Position numbers and translations under genes: made by a program. The notes under the pieces are model-generated. The model searched no databases, was not told the DNA's origin, and saw only the letters and a program-made list of their open reading frames with translations. A stretch of 64,000 nt of DNA from Archaeoglobus profundus DSM 5631 (GTDB lineage: Archaea > Halobacteriota > Archaeoglobi > Archaeoglobales > Archaeoglobaceae): positions 744,001 through 808,000 of the forward strand of contig NC_013741.1 of NCBI RefSeq assembly GCF_000025285.1. The letters run 5' to 3'. Of this stretch, positions 16,837-23,798 are shown piece by piece. Each line of letters opens with the position of its first letter. Within the stretch, counting starts at the first letter, position 1.

Positions 16837-17655
16837 TCAAGGACTGCTTATACTAATAGGAACGCTCTGCTTGACACTCTGAACGGCGTGCTCAGTAGTT
16901 CCCGGTGCGAACATGCTAAGCATTATAATCGCAAAAGCAATGCCTGTAACAACCATGAATACAGCAAAAGCCGTTCTCAGTACATCTCCTCTCTGTCTTG
17001 CTGCGAGTTCAGCTTGGACCCTTGCGTTAATTCTTGCTCTCAAGTTTATCGGATTCAAGTGGAGGAGCATGTATTCGAAAACATCCTTGACGTTCAGTAT
17101 GTACCCTACGACCTTTGCGGGACCGACACCCGGTATCTCTACCTCTTCCTCGTACTTTCCGTCGGAAGCCAATTCAACCAATTTTTTATCTTCTTTTTTA
17201 ACCTTGTACTGCGGAACTTTCACGTTGTTTATCTCTTCGATCTGCACTCCGGGCTGATTGCTCTTATTCTTGTACTTGACGAAATCTCTCAGCTTAATTC
17301 CAAGCCTTTTCAGGACTGACGTCTTAGCAGCAAATTCAATCGGAATAGTAGCTCCTACCTTGCAGAATCCTATAGCAAGAGGAACTCCTGCAAGAGGTCT
17401 GAAGCTGTCAGGAATCGCAACGAAGTCACCGTATTTCTTACTCTCAAACATTCCTTCCTTTATTTTACCTCTAAGAAGCTTCCATCTGCCTTCTTCGGTC
17501 AATATGAGTAGAAGCTCGTCGCCTTTGAGTTTGGCTAAGAAGTGCGTTAGTACGGGTCTGGACCAGAACATTATCCATAGCAAAATAACTGTCAGGAACA
17601 CGTTTCCAAGCAAAGAGCCCATCAGAGCGAGTATCAACTGCTCTACGAATTGCAT
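16837..17655 (-). CDS. Element protein with N- and C-terminal membrane helices
   Basis: About 272 aa. N-terminal hydrophobic helix (LGNVFLTVILLWIMFW), a soluble middle (about 45-200) and a C-terminal helix (AFAVFMVVTGIAFAIIMLSMF). The middle has beta-like features (ELLLILTEEGRWKLL) without a recognised fold. ATG 17655 follows GGGGTGGTAGT. Position upstream of the ATPase pair suggests a morphogenesis or membrane-scaffold role. Confidence 0.6.
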   Translation of the reverse strand: MQFVEQLILALMGSLLGNVFLTVILLWIMFWSRPVLTHFLAKLKGDELLLILTEEGRWKLLRGKIKEGMFESKKYGDFVAIPDSFRPLAGVPLAIGFCKVGATIPIEFAAKTSVLKRLGIKLRDFVKYKNKSNQPGVQIEEINNVKVPQYKVKKEDKKLVELASDGKYEEEVEIPGVGPAKVVGYILNVKDVFEYMLLHLNPINLRARINARVQAELAARQRGDVLRTAFAVFMVVTGIAFAIIMLSMFAPGTTEHAVQSVKQSVPISISSP

Positions 17656-17774
17656 ACTACCACCCCACAAGACATAAACTTAGCTCGCGCCTCCAAAACC
17701 ATCCAGAGCGCTAACCCGAAGGTAAAAGCCAAACCAATCAGCGTTAGAATCTTATCTGAAAGTTTAGTCAGCAT
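17643..17774 (-). CDS. Very small single-TM element protein
   Basis: 43 aa with one hydrophobic helix (ILTLIGLAFTFGLALWMVL), ATG at 17774. It ends 12 bp inside the next gene and fills what would otherwise be a gap in a tightly packed operon. No family recognised and no strong ribosome site visible. Confidence 0.45.
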   Translation of the reverse strand: MLTKLSDKILTLIGLAFTFGLALWMVLEARAKFMSCGVVVCNS

Positions 17775-17779
17775 AAATA

Positions 17780-18259
17780 TCACCCGAACATTTTGCTAAA
17801 CAATCCCTTGAACACTCCTCCCTTCCTCTGTTGAACCGGTATAGCTCCTTCAAGTTCCTGTGACATGACGAGTTGCTTGATCTGAGTCGTTTGCATTCTC
17901 CTTTCGAATCCATCTACAGCCCTATCTATCGCTAAATGCAATAGGAACTCGATGTTTTCCAAAATGGTGTAAAAGGCATGATCCACTCCGTCAACTACGG
18001 GATAGTTTTCCAGAATTTTGTCGATCTGGTCGCTGATCCAACGCTTATATATTATCGCCTGTGTCTCGCTTATTCTACTCGTAGAAATAAACCTGACGTT
18101 GTTTACTAAGCCCCAAAGAGTGCTCTTGAACTCATCTGGAACGTATAACTCAATTATATCGTAAAGATATCCGTAGATATCTCTCTCGTTAAACAGGCTT
18201 TGCAAATACTTCAATTCCCTTGGATCGACAGGTAGATTTTCAGGTAGGTTTTCTGCCAC
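17780..18259 (-). CDS. Element helical protein
   Basis: About 159 aa, mainly helical, no membrane segment; contains PVDPRELKYLQSLFNERD near the start and FKGLFSKMFG at the C-terminus. GTG 18259 has GGAGGT 8 nt upstream and is preferred over the longer TTG frame. No family recognised. It lies between two membrane-protein genes of the structural block. Confidence 0.6.
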   Translation of the reverse strand: MAENLPENLPVDPRELKYLQSLFNERDIYGYLYDIIELYVPDEFKSTLWGLVNNVRFISTSRISETQAIIYKRWISDQIDKILENYPVVDGVDHAFYTILENIEFLLHLAIDRAVDGFERRMQTTQIKQLVMSQELEGAIPVQQRKGGVFKGLFSKMFG

Positions 18260-18578
18260 GTATATCAACCTCCTCTACAACCTCCTCAACTTTCCTAAAC
18301 GTCAGAGCGTAGAACTGAAACATCCCGACGAGGGCTAAAGCCAAGCATAGGTAGGCAAGAGGAGTTTCCGCGTAGCTGACTTGGATAAGTTTAGCTGTGT
18401 TGTTCACTGAATCGTAGTAAACGGTCGTGTAGGTTATTCCAAAGCTTGAAATGCCTTCCAAAGCGAATATTACCATAGCCAACAAAGCGAATAGAGGATG
18501 CTTCGTCCTCTTGACAAATGACAATACTATCAAGGTAAATCCAAGAACCATTAGTGTTATGTAGATCGCAACGTCCAC
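18240..18578 (-). CDS. Element membrane protein, three TM helices
   Basis: About 112 aa with helices at residues 3-20 (VAIYITLMVLGFTLIVLSF), 26-45 (HPLFALLAMVIFALEGISSF) and about 72-92 (LAYLCLALALVGMFQFYAL). GTG 18578 with GGTGG 5 nt upstream is favoured. Next gene after the capsid candidate, separated from it by two hairpins. Confidence 0.6.
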   Translation of the reverse strand: MDVAIYITLMVLGFTLIVLSFVKRTKHPLFALLAMVIFALEGISSFGITYTTVYYDSVNNTAKLIQVSYAETPLAYLCLALALVGMFQFYALTFRKVEEVVEEVDIRGRKPT

Positions 18579-18605
18579 TTCGACCACCTAAAATTGTTGT
18601 AAAGA

Positions 18606-18650
18606 TCAGCCCCGCCGAGGGGCTGAGGCTACGTTTCATCTGGTAGCCTC
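18606..18650 (-). terminator. Two adjoining perfect hairpins after the capsid candidate
   Basis: TCAGCCCC/GGGGCTGA (18606-18613 with 18619-18626, 5-nt loop) and GAGGCTAC/GTAGCCTC (18625-18632 with 18643-18650, 10-nt loop). The second begins at the stop codon of the capsid candidate; the two share two bases. On the minus strand they are not followed at once by a long T run, so attenuation or mRNA 3'-end protection is as likely as full termination. They would let the first gene be expressed more than those below it. Confidence 0.6.
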
Positions 18651-19080
18651 AATCACGTCTCGTCAAGAACGCAAATCCACCGACTACTGCGCCGATGATT
18701 ACACCGAACACCGTAGCAAGCAATGCGAGAGGTGTAAGCTGGAAGCTCTTCCACACAGTAGACACAGTCTTGTTGTAGGCTAATTCAGCATCAGGATTAC
18801 CTGTCGGCGGTGAGATGGTGTTCTGAGCCTCACTGAACATTCCAATACCCAACATTATTATCAGACCTGCAGCTACCAGAGCGATGATCAAGCTGATTAT
18901 CTGCATGCTTCCTCTCCTGTCAGCCAAGAACACCGGATGCAACTGTAGCGAGTAGATCTTCATAAGCCATTTTTCGATCAGAGATGTCCCTGTTCTGGCT
19001 TTGAAGTAGGCATCTACTACCGTGTATATTGCTCCTACTGCTACGGCTATCAACACCGCCACCACTACCAACGGTAACAT
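18649..19080 (-). CDS. Candidate major capsid protein (spindle-virus VP1-like)
   Basis: 143 aa. A first hydrophobic segment near the N-terminus (LPLVVVAVLIAVAVGAIY), then VFLADRRGSMQ, a likely processing region, followed by a long helix (LIIALVAAGLIIMLGIGMF) and a final helix (ALLATVFGVIIGAVVGGF). Two closely spaced hydrophobic helices after a cleaved leader match the capsid proteins of spindle-shaped viruses. First gene after a strong promoter, good GAGGTGGGAGC ribosome site, and flanked downstream by hairpins, all consistent with high expression. Identification is by pattern, not homology search. Confidence 0.55.
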   Translation of the reverse strand: MLPLVVVAVLIAVAVGAIYTVVDAYFKARTGTSLIEKWLMKIYSLQLHPVFLADRRGSMQIISLIIALVAAGLIIMLGIGMFSEAQNTISPPTGNPDAELAYNKTVSTVWKSFQLTPLALLATVFGVIIGAVVGGFAFLTRRD

Positions 19081-19385
19081 GCTCCCACCTCAACATTAGT
19101 TCGTAATTATAATAAATAAATTTTTTCAGAGAATAGTCCAGCTTTCAGCAAGGCTTTCGCTATCTTATACTAAATACTTAGATAAAGATGCTGAACTGTC
19201 AGCTGGAAAATCGAAGGCACGAGAGTTTTTGTTTTAATTTCTTATTAAAAAAGAAGATTTGATTAAGCGTAGTATTATGGCGAGGCTTTCAATCCAAGGA
19301 GAGTTTTAGTCGTTTTTTAGAAAAGATAGAAGTGCTGGTGATGGTAGATCACCCGCACTTTTTCGACCGGTACCACCTTCGTGAA
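19081..19385. promoter_or_regulatory. Intergenic region with capsid promoter and hairpin
   Basis: 305 bp without a convincing gene. On the minus strand a TATA-like run (TTTATTTATTATAAT, about 19103-19117) lies some 25-35 nt before the capsid candidate ATG, with a GAGGTGGGAG ribosome site. At 19330-19360 an imperfect inverted repeat (AAGTGC-x-GGTGAT/ATCACC-x-GCACTT, 5-nt loop) is followed by T runs on the plus side and lies just after the zinc-protein gene, a likely terminator of the minus-strand early block. Confidence 0.55.
19330..19360 (-). terminator. Hairpin after the minus-strand early block
   Basis: 12 paired bases with a single mismatch and a 5-nt loop (GGTAG). It is downstream of the gene at 19386 on the minus strand, followed by TCTATCTTTTC, and separates the regulatory block from the capsid promoter. 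Confidence 0.45.
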
Positions 19386-19673
19386 TCACCGACCCATATA
19401 ATCCTGCTTGATGATCTCGACAGCCTTAAAAAAGAGGTTAGCAAACGATCCTTCCTTCTTCATAGTTTGTATCTTTAAAGTAAATGCTTTGTAATCCAGA
19501 TCGTACTTACTCACTACCTCCTTGATAGGCTTTCCTGTAATTATAGAAGTAATGTAGAGCTTTACCGCACATAGATCGCACAGCTTGCCTACTCTTCCTA
19601 AAGGCTTACCACAAACAACACAAACACTATTTTCCTTGAATAAGCCCTTCCTCCACCCATTCTTCTTCCTCAT
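19386..19673 (-). CDS. Small zinc-finger element protein
   Basis: 95 aa. Two CxxC pairs (CVVCGKPLGRVGKLCDLC, about 18-35) form a zinc ribbon, followed by a helical part (ITGKPIKEVVSKYDLDYKAF) that could be a helix-turn-helix. Its 5' end overlaps the recombinase gene by 47 bp. Probable DNA-binding regulator; target unknown. Confidence 0.6.
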   Translation of the reverse strand: MRKKNGWRKGLFKENSVCVVCGKPLGRVGKLCDLCAVKLYITSIITGKPIKEVVSKYDLDYKAFTLKIQTMKKEGSFANLFFKAVEIIKQDYMGR

Positions 19674-20649
19674 ACTCTCCCAACCTCCACTTCTTTATGA
19701 GTTGAGGAGGCAGAACCGAAACCTTACCCCAAACATTCAGATACTCTTTCGTGATCTCCTCAGGCGTAAACTTCCTGTAGAACTCCTCCGTGACCTTCAA
19801 CCTCAGGGTCCTGAGTAACCTCTCAAGCTCGTCGGTGTCGTGACCTGCAATTGCGATCCTGTAGACGTCGTCAAAACCGATCCTTGCGGAGTGAATCGCA
19901 AAGAATTTCCTGAACGCTTTGAGAGGTAGTAACTGCCTACCCTTCTCTCTGACCCTCCTCCAGACGTACCTTATACTTCCATCGGGAAAGAGTTCTTCCC
20001 TCTCGGCCCTTTCCATGAGCTTCCCGAGAAGAGCCTTAACCTGTGGATGCAAAGGTATGACTCTTTTCGTGTGCGTTTTGCTCTTTTCCGCTGGCAGGAT
20101 AAAGTAGTCCATTTTCAAATCAATGTCTGAAGCTTCAATCCTTTTGAGTTCCTCCGGGCGGAGACCAGTTGAGGCTGAAACTGCTACAGCTGTTATGGCT
20201 GTAAGCCTTGGAACATGCTTCATAGGCGTTACAAGTATGTTCATAATTTGCCTGTGGACGTCCTCAAGCTTGATGTCATATATGGAGCCTTCCTCCGCAA
20301 ACGTGCTCTTCTCCCTTTTCTTATCCACCTTATCTACAGCCTGTTTCAGGATCCAGATCATGTTGGTGTAATCGTTACCGTGCAGGTTCTGCAAGAACTC
20401 AAGGAACCTCACAGCAGGGTTGAGATACTTAGAAGGATCCTTGCACTTCTCAAGTCTATCGTTTGCATACAGGATCAGCTTCTTAGGAGTTAGACTGAAT
20501 TCGCAGAAGTTTAAGAAGTGCGTAACCTTTTTGCGGTAATCCTCAACGGTTGCCGGTCTTTTCCTTGCTAACGTCTTTAGGAACAGTTCCAAATCCTCTT
20601 TACTCACGACAACCTCCTTGGAGAATATAACACGACCGGCATTCTTCAT
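19627..20649 (-). CDS. Second tyrosine recombinase of the element
   Basis: About 340 aa. Core-binding domain (about 30-110, PATVEDYRKKVTHFLNFCEF) and catalytic domain with the first Arg in ASTGLRPEEL, Lys in EKSKTHTKR, RKFFAIHSARIG, GH in IAGHDTDE, and a Tyr candidate in EEFYRKF. It is distinct from, but shares RKFF-x-x-x-S-x-R with, the element's own partitioned integrase. ATG 20649 with GGTGATAAC upstream is chosen. Possible roles: resolution of multimers, inversion, or excision help. Confidence 0.8.
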   Translation of the reverse strand: MKNAGRVIFSKEVVVSKEDLELFLKTLARKRPATVEDYRKKVTHFLNFCEFSLTPKKLILYANDRLEKCKDPSKYLNPAVRFLEFLQNLHGNDYTNMIWILKQAVDKVDKKREKSTFAEEGSIYDIKLEDVHRQIMNILVTPMKHVPRLTAITAVAVSASTGLRPEELKRIEASDIDLKMDYFILPAEKSKTHTKRVIPLHPQVKALLGKLMERAEREELFPDGSIRYVWRRVREKGRQLLPLKAFRKFFAIHSARIGFDDVYRIAIAGHDTDELERLLRTLRLKVTEEFYRKFTPEEITKEYLNVWGKVSVLPPQLIKKWRLGEYEEEEWVEEGLIQGK

Positions 20650-20654
20650 TGTTA

Positions 20655-21104
20655 TCACCCGATTTTAACTTTGAGTCCAAGCTTATGCACAGCCAAAAGA
20701 ACGTGATACGCATTCACACCATTAACCCTGCGGAGAATTTCGTTTACACTAACCCGTTCTACACCCTGCTTCTTTAATCTCTCCAACTCGTTTATTATTT
20801 TCCTCAGACAGACGCTTTCCCTTATATTACTTCCCAAGTTCCCACAAGTCTCTTTCCAATCCGTGTAAATTGCAAAAAGTGTCGGGAAATATCTGTTTAC
20901 TCTGGAAAAAGCGTGATATTTACCATCATCGTGCAGAATCCTAAACATTAGTATTTCACCATTGCAAACCTGCCCCAAGTTCAATCTGCCAAATCCACCG
21001 CAACGTGGACACTGGACATAAACACTTAACCTTCCAAGCTTGTTTCTCATGAAATAATACTTAATCCCGTTTATTTCCTTCATAGATTGCTCAATTATAC
21101 TCAT
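20655..21104 (-). CDS. Zinc-binding element protein with C-terminal HTH-like region
   Basis: About 149 aa. CPRCGGFGRLNLGQVC (about 32-47) is a zinc site; the C-terminal part (VSVNEILRRVNGVNAYHVLLAV) looks like a helix-turn-helix. Two further cysteines (TCGN, SVCLR) may add a ligand. ATG 21104 follows GAGGGATGGGC. Immediately upstream of the recombinase gene. Function unknown. Confidence 0.55.
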   Translation of the reverse strand: MSIIEQSMKEINGIKYYFMRNKLGRLSVYVQCPRCGGFGRLNLGQVCNGEILMFRILHDDGKYHAFSRVNRYFPTLFAIYTDWKETCGNLGSNIRESVCLRKIINELERLKKQGVERVSVNEILRRVNGVNAYHVLLAVHKLGLKVKIG

Positions 21105-21167
21105 GCCCATCCCTCCACTATTACCAATATTATTATACTAAAAATCAATGAAAATATAGCTAAGAAG

Positions 21168-21479
21168 TCAAGCCTGTCCATTGGACTCGCCCTCCCTACA
21201 CCTATTGCCGAAAACAACGCTTAGAATTGTTCGAATTGTTCTTTTCCTCTTAACAACCGGTCTCTCGAAATGGTGGCAGAGATATTTTAAAGCTGGAATC
21301 TCAGCATTGCAAGACTCTTTCAATTGTCTGAAACATTCTTCACAAATGTACCCTTCAACTATTTCTCCATTAAATTCAGCTCTTAGCTTTGGCGCTGTGT
21401 ATGGCTCAAATGAGTAGACCGCTACTGGTGTTCTACATATCGCACAGACAAACCTAAACACATATTCCTTTACCCACAT
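21168..21479 (-). CDS. Zinc-finger element protein
   Basis: 103 aa. CAICRTPV (about 12-19) and CEECFRQLKESC (about 45-56) supply four or more zinc ligands; a basic patch (RPVVKRKRTIRTI) follows. Starts within the stop of the preceding gene (TGATG overlap). No family recognised; nucleic-acid binding is likely. Confidence 0.55.
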   Translation of the reverse strand: MWVKEYVFRFVCAICRTPVAVYSFEPYTAPKLRAEFNGEIVEGYICEECFRQLKESCNAEIPALKYLCHHFERPVVKRKRTIRTILSVVFGNRCREGESNGQA

Positions 21480-21838
21480 CAGAATCGACCTCCCATAGCA
21501 TAATCGATTTTCCTAGCGTTCTTACGTAAAATAGCGTGAATAGTATCTGCTAGCTCGGCTTGAAGCATTTCTGGAAAACCAAGCTTTGATAAGCGCTCTA
21601 AGTACTTGTTCGTTTCTCTAATCACCATCTCATATCTGCTCTTCGGCAAGGCATCCTCTATGAAGGCAAACACTTCCTCAATAGAATCGTACCCTAAGTA
21701 AAACTTGATAGTATTCAGTTTGTCGTAGATGTCCAGGAGATACCTTATAAACCGATACTCGTTCATCCCATGCTCCTTAGCTAACTTCTTTAACTTCTCC
21801 TTATCCTCTTTAAGAACTCCCACCGTACTAAATCCCAT
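21479..21838 (-). CDS. Element protein with RHH-like N-terminus
   Basis: About 119 aa. Opens GFSTVGVLKEDKEKLKKL, a beta strand followed by helix resembling a ribbon-helix-helix start, then a helical body (RYEMVIRETNKYLERL). ATG 21838 sits 7 nt after GGAGGTG. Regulator role inferred from fold only. Confidence 0.5.
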   Translation of the reverse strand: MGFSTVGVLKEDKEKLKKLAKEHGMNEYRFIRYLLDIYDKLNTIKFYLGYDSIEEVFAFIEDALPKSRYEMVIRETNKYLERLSKLGFPEMLQAELADTIHAILRKNARKIDYAMGGRF

Positions 21839-22013
21839 TTTCATACACCTCCTTAATATTAATAAGAGTTGTTACTACTTCTTCAATTTCGTAACATTTA
21901 CAAAATTTTTGTAAAAACAGACTCTTCTCCTTCCTCTTCAACTCCTTTACAACTTCTTCAACTTCAAAGAGATTTTTCTTCTCCTTCTCCTTCTCCAAGC
22001 TAACTACAACCAT
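21828..22013 (-). CDS. Small Lys/Glu-rich element protein
   Basis: 61 aa, charged and helical (SLEKEKEKKNLFEVEEVVKEL), with a CKC in the middle. Short overlap with the next gene and a GGAGG-type site upstream (TTGGAG). No family recognised; could form a coiled coil. Confidence 0.4.
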   Translation of the reverse strand: MVVVSLEKEKEKKNLFEVEEVVKELKRKEKSLFLQKFCKCYEIEEVVTTLINIKEVYENGI

Positions 22014-22063
22014 ATTACTCCAACCTCCTTCTTTATCTTCTTCTAATCTAAATCTTCTTTAAT

Positions 22064-22270
22064 TTAATTAATTGGAAGAAAGTCTTTTTCATCACCTCCG
22101 AAAAATAATTTTTGGAGATGTTTTCTGAGAAGCGTTCTTCTTGTTGAGGTTGATGTTGTCGATGCGGTGTTACTCTGCACTTTTGCAAAAATTTTGTAAA
22201 AGCCGTTTTCAATTGCAAATTTTTTGCAAAAAATGTCGGTGTATTTTGATTGCATAACCGGGCTTGTCAA
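22064..22270 (-). CDS. Small hypothetical element protein
   Basis: 68 aa, TTG start with GAGGTGA about 6 nt upstream at the end of the preceding gene. Basic, with a Ser/Thr run in the middle (SNTASTTSTSTRR). No domain recognised. Kept because of the ribosome site and the packed gene order; an internal ATG start is also possible. Confidence 0.35.
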   Translation of the reverse strand: MTSPVMQSKYTDIFCKKFAIENGFYKIFAKVQSNTASTTSTSTRRTLLRKHLQKLFFGGDEKDFLPIN

Positions 22271-22276
22271 GGCAAA

Positions 22277-22498
22277 TCACCTCACTTCTTTAACAACTTC
22301 CCTCCTCTTCCAAGCCTCCTCGACCTCTGTGAATATATTGACGTCAAGGAACCTTGCAAACTCTTCGCTCAACTGGAACCTATCGCATGCTGGAGAATCG
22401 TCACCCTTATCCGAATCGAAGATGCATTCATGAGCTTCGTGGTCGAAGTTCCTGCAGAAGTAACAGACCTTTCTAAAAATGAGGTAAGGAAACGTCAT
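22277..22498 (-). CDS. Small Cys-rich element protein
   Basis: 73 aa. CYFCRNFDHEAHEC and a later CDRF give C-x2-C plus H/C ligands for a zinc finger in the first 40 residues, followed by an acidic helix. GGTGATCAGCC precedes the ATG. No family recognised. Confidence 0.5.
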   Translation of the reverse strand: MTFPYLIFRKVCYFCRNFDHEAHECIFDSDKGDDSPACDRFQLSEEFARFLDVNIFTEVEEAWKRREVVKEVR

Positions 22499-22504
22499 GG
22501 CTGA

Positions 22505-23059
22505 TCACCACGCAAGGATCGTGCTCAACTCCCTTATCAACTCCTTTCTATCTAAGAGCAGACCCTGACTAATAGGAATCTTGACGAATCTGCCGTTCAA
22601 CTGCTCGTACTTGTCAGTGACGTGCTCCTCGTTGTAGACTTTCAGCAGGTCCAACTCGAGCAGGTGGTACATTCCGTTGGGAAGCTTTGTAAGGTAGTAA
22701 ACCGGAACATTCAGCTCGAGGCTGAAGTATCTTAGCACGTTGAACTGTGACTTTGGAACCTTAATGTAGCCGTTGAGCTTCCTCCTTACCTTGAGCTCGA
22801 AAATCGCCTTGAACTCGTTGCCGACCTTGACGATCTTGTCGATGTCGTTCACGGTTATGGCACTCCTCTCGATCCCTGTTTGGTCTATTAAGCTGGAGAA
22901 TTGAACTTGAAAGTTTATTTCCGTCAGCCTGTTTACTATATATCTGAGTGCATTGAGCTCGAACTCATCTTTTGCACTCTGTTGCATGCTCCTAAGCACT
23001 TTCTGAACCTTGCAGATCACTTTGGAAAATCTAACTGGCTGTTGGTAAAAGGTTTCCAT
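22505..23059 (-). CDS. PD-(D/E)XK-like nuclease candidate
   Basis: About 184 aa. TVNDIDKIVKVGNEFKAIFELKVRR places an Asp, then E-x-K (FELK) about 17 residues later, and PKSQFNVLRYFS supplies a trailing Gln, the arrangement of PD-(D/E)XK nucleases such as resolvases and restriction-like enzymes. An N-terminal helical region precedes it. The stop of the preceding gene overlaps the start region; ATG 23065 is the alternative. Activity is inferred from motif spacing. Confidence 0.55.
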   Translation of the reverse strand: METFYQQPVRFSKVICKVQKVLRSMQQSAKDEFELNALRYIVNRLTEINFQVQFSSLIDQTGIERSAITVNDIDKIVKVGNEFKAIFELKVRRKLNGYIKVPKSQFNVLRYFSLELNVPVYYLTKLPNGMYHLLELDLLKVYNEEHVTDKYEQLNGRFVKIPISQGLLLDRKELIRELSTILAW

Positions 23060-23061
23060 CC

Positions 23062-23250
23062 TCATAACTCCTCAACTCCGAAGAAATCATCTATTTTCTT
23101 CAAGCAACCCTTGAGAACTGCTCGTATTGTGATCAAATTTTGTTTAACCGTGATCGGTGGCTCCCTCTCATCGTAGATTTTTAAAAGCATACTCAAGCCG
23201 TCGTTGAGCTTCACGGCATGCTCCTTGATCCTTTCACTTAACGTTGTCAT
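23062..23250 (-). CDS. Small helical element protein
   Basis: 62 aa, wholly helical by sequence, with an amphipathic pattern (SERIKEHAVKLNDGLSMLL). No domain recognised. Overlaps the nuclease-like gene at its end (TTATGA), suggesting translational coupling. Confidence 0.45.
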   Translation of the reverse strand: MTTLSERIKEHAVKLNDGLSMLLKIYDEREPPITVKQNLITIRAVLKGCLKKIDDFFGVEEL

Positions 23251-23263
23251 GCCTTAACACCCT

Positions 23264-23500
23264 TTAGAGAGAATTTAGATCGACTACCTCTATCTCAATC
23301 CCAGCCTTCTTGAGCTCCTTCTCCACTTGCCATCTCGTTGCCGGATCTTCGAAACTCATTGCCTCCGGCTTTCCCGTTTTCACGTGCTTCCCTACGATCT
23401 CTATCATGCCCCATGGCACATACCTGTACGCCCTCTCTACCCTTATCCCGTACAACACCAACTCCGAAACCTTTTTTACCTCTCCTCCTAACTCATTCAA
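23264..23500 (-). CDS. Small hypothetical element protein
   Basis: 78 aa. Pattern of short strands and one helix (RYVPWGMIEIVGKHV, TRWQVEKELKKAGIEIEVV). Ribosome site GGTGAAAGC is supplied by the third copy of the gene-junction repeat. No family recognised. Confidence 0.5.
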   Translation of the reverse strand: MNELGGEVKKVSELVLYGIRVERAYRYVPWGMIEIVGKHVKTGKPEAMSFEDPATRWQVEKELKKAGIEIEVVDLNSL

Positions 23501-23798
23501 CGGCTTTCACCTCCTCTCCTTTCTCCTCCCGACCCGGATTCAAATCCCGGGAATGACGGGGGGAGCCTGAATTCCTGAATACTTCAACGAGCTCAGAAAT
23601 GATATCACCCATCTTGTCCGCGATTTCGTGAAGTTTCTTGGATAACTCAGGATCTTCCGTGGCAAACCTTTCTCCGGCCTTTCTGACAAGTAGTTGTGCA
23701 ATATTCATGTTGCTGACCAATACTTGCAAAACACCTCTCTTATTGGCAGTTTCCACGAAAAGCTCCATTAAATCACAATACTCGCCAACGATGATCAA
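23493..23798 (-). CDS. Helical element protein ending in a junction repeat
   Basis: 101 aa, helical through about residue 75 (ERFATEDPELSKKLHEIADK), then a charged tail (PGREEKGEEVKAVE) encoded by a repeat shared with two neighbouring genes. TTG start with GGAGGTG upstream. No family recognised. Confidence 0.5.
   Translation of the reverse strand: MIIVGEYCDLMELFVETANKRGVLQVLVSNMNIAQLLVRKAGERFATEDPELSKKLHEIADKMGDIISELVEVFRNSGSPRHSRDLNPGREEKGEEVKAVE
23508..23570 (-). repeat. Gene-junction repeat, copy 3
   Basis: Shares the blocks CACCTCCTnTCCTTT, CTCCTCCCG and GAATGACGGGnGGAGCnTGA with copies at 23806-23863 and 24597-24651. It encodes the end of the 23493 gene and the ribosome site of the next. 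This copy carries an extra CCCGG-ATTCAAATC-CCGGG hairpin. Confidence 0.7.

Noticed and set aside
23535-23555. CCCGG-ATTCAAATC-CCGGG resembles a tRNA T arm
   Set aside because: No acceptor, anticodon or D arm around it; an att remnant is possible but only one copy was found.
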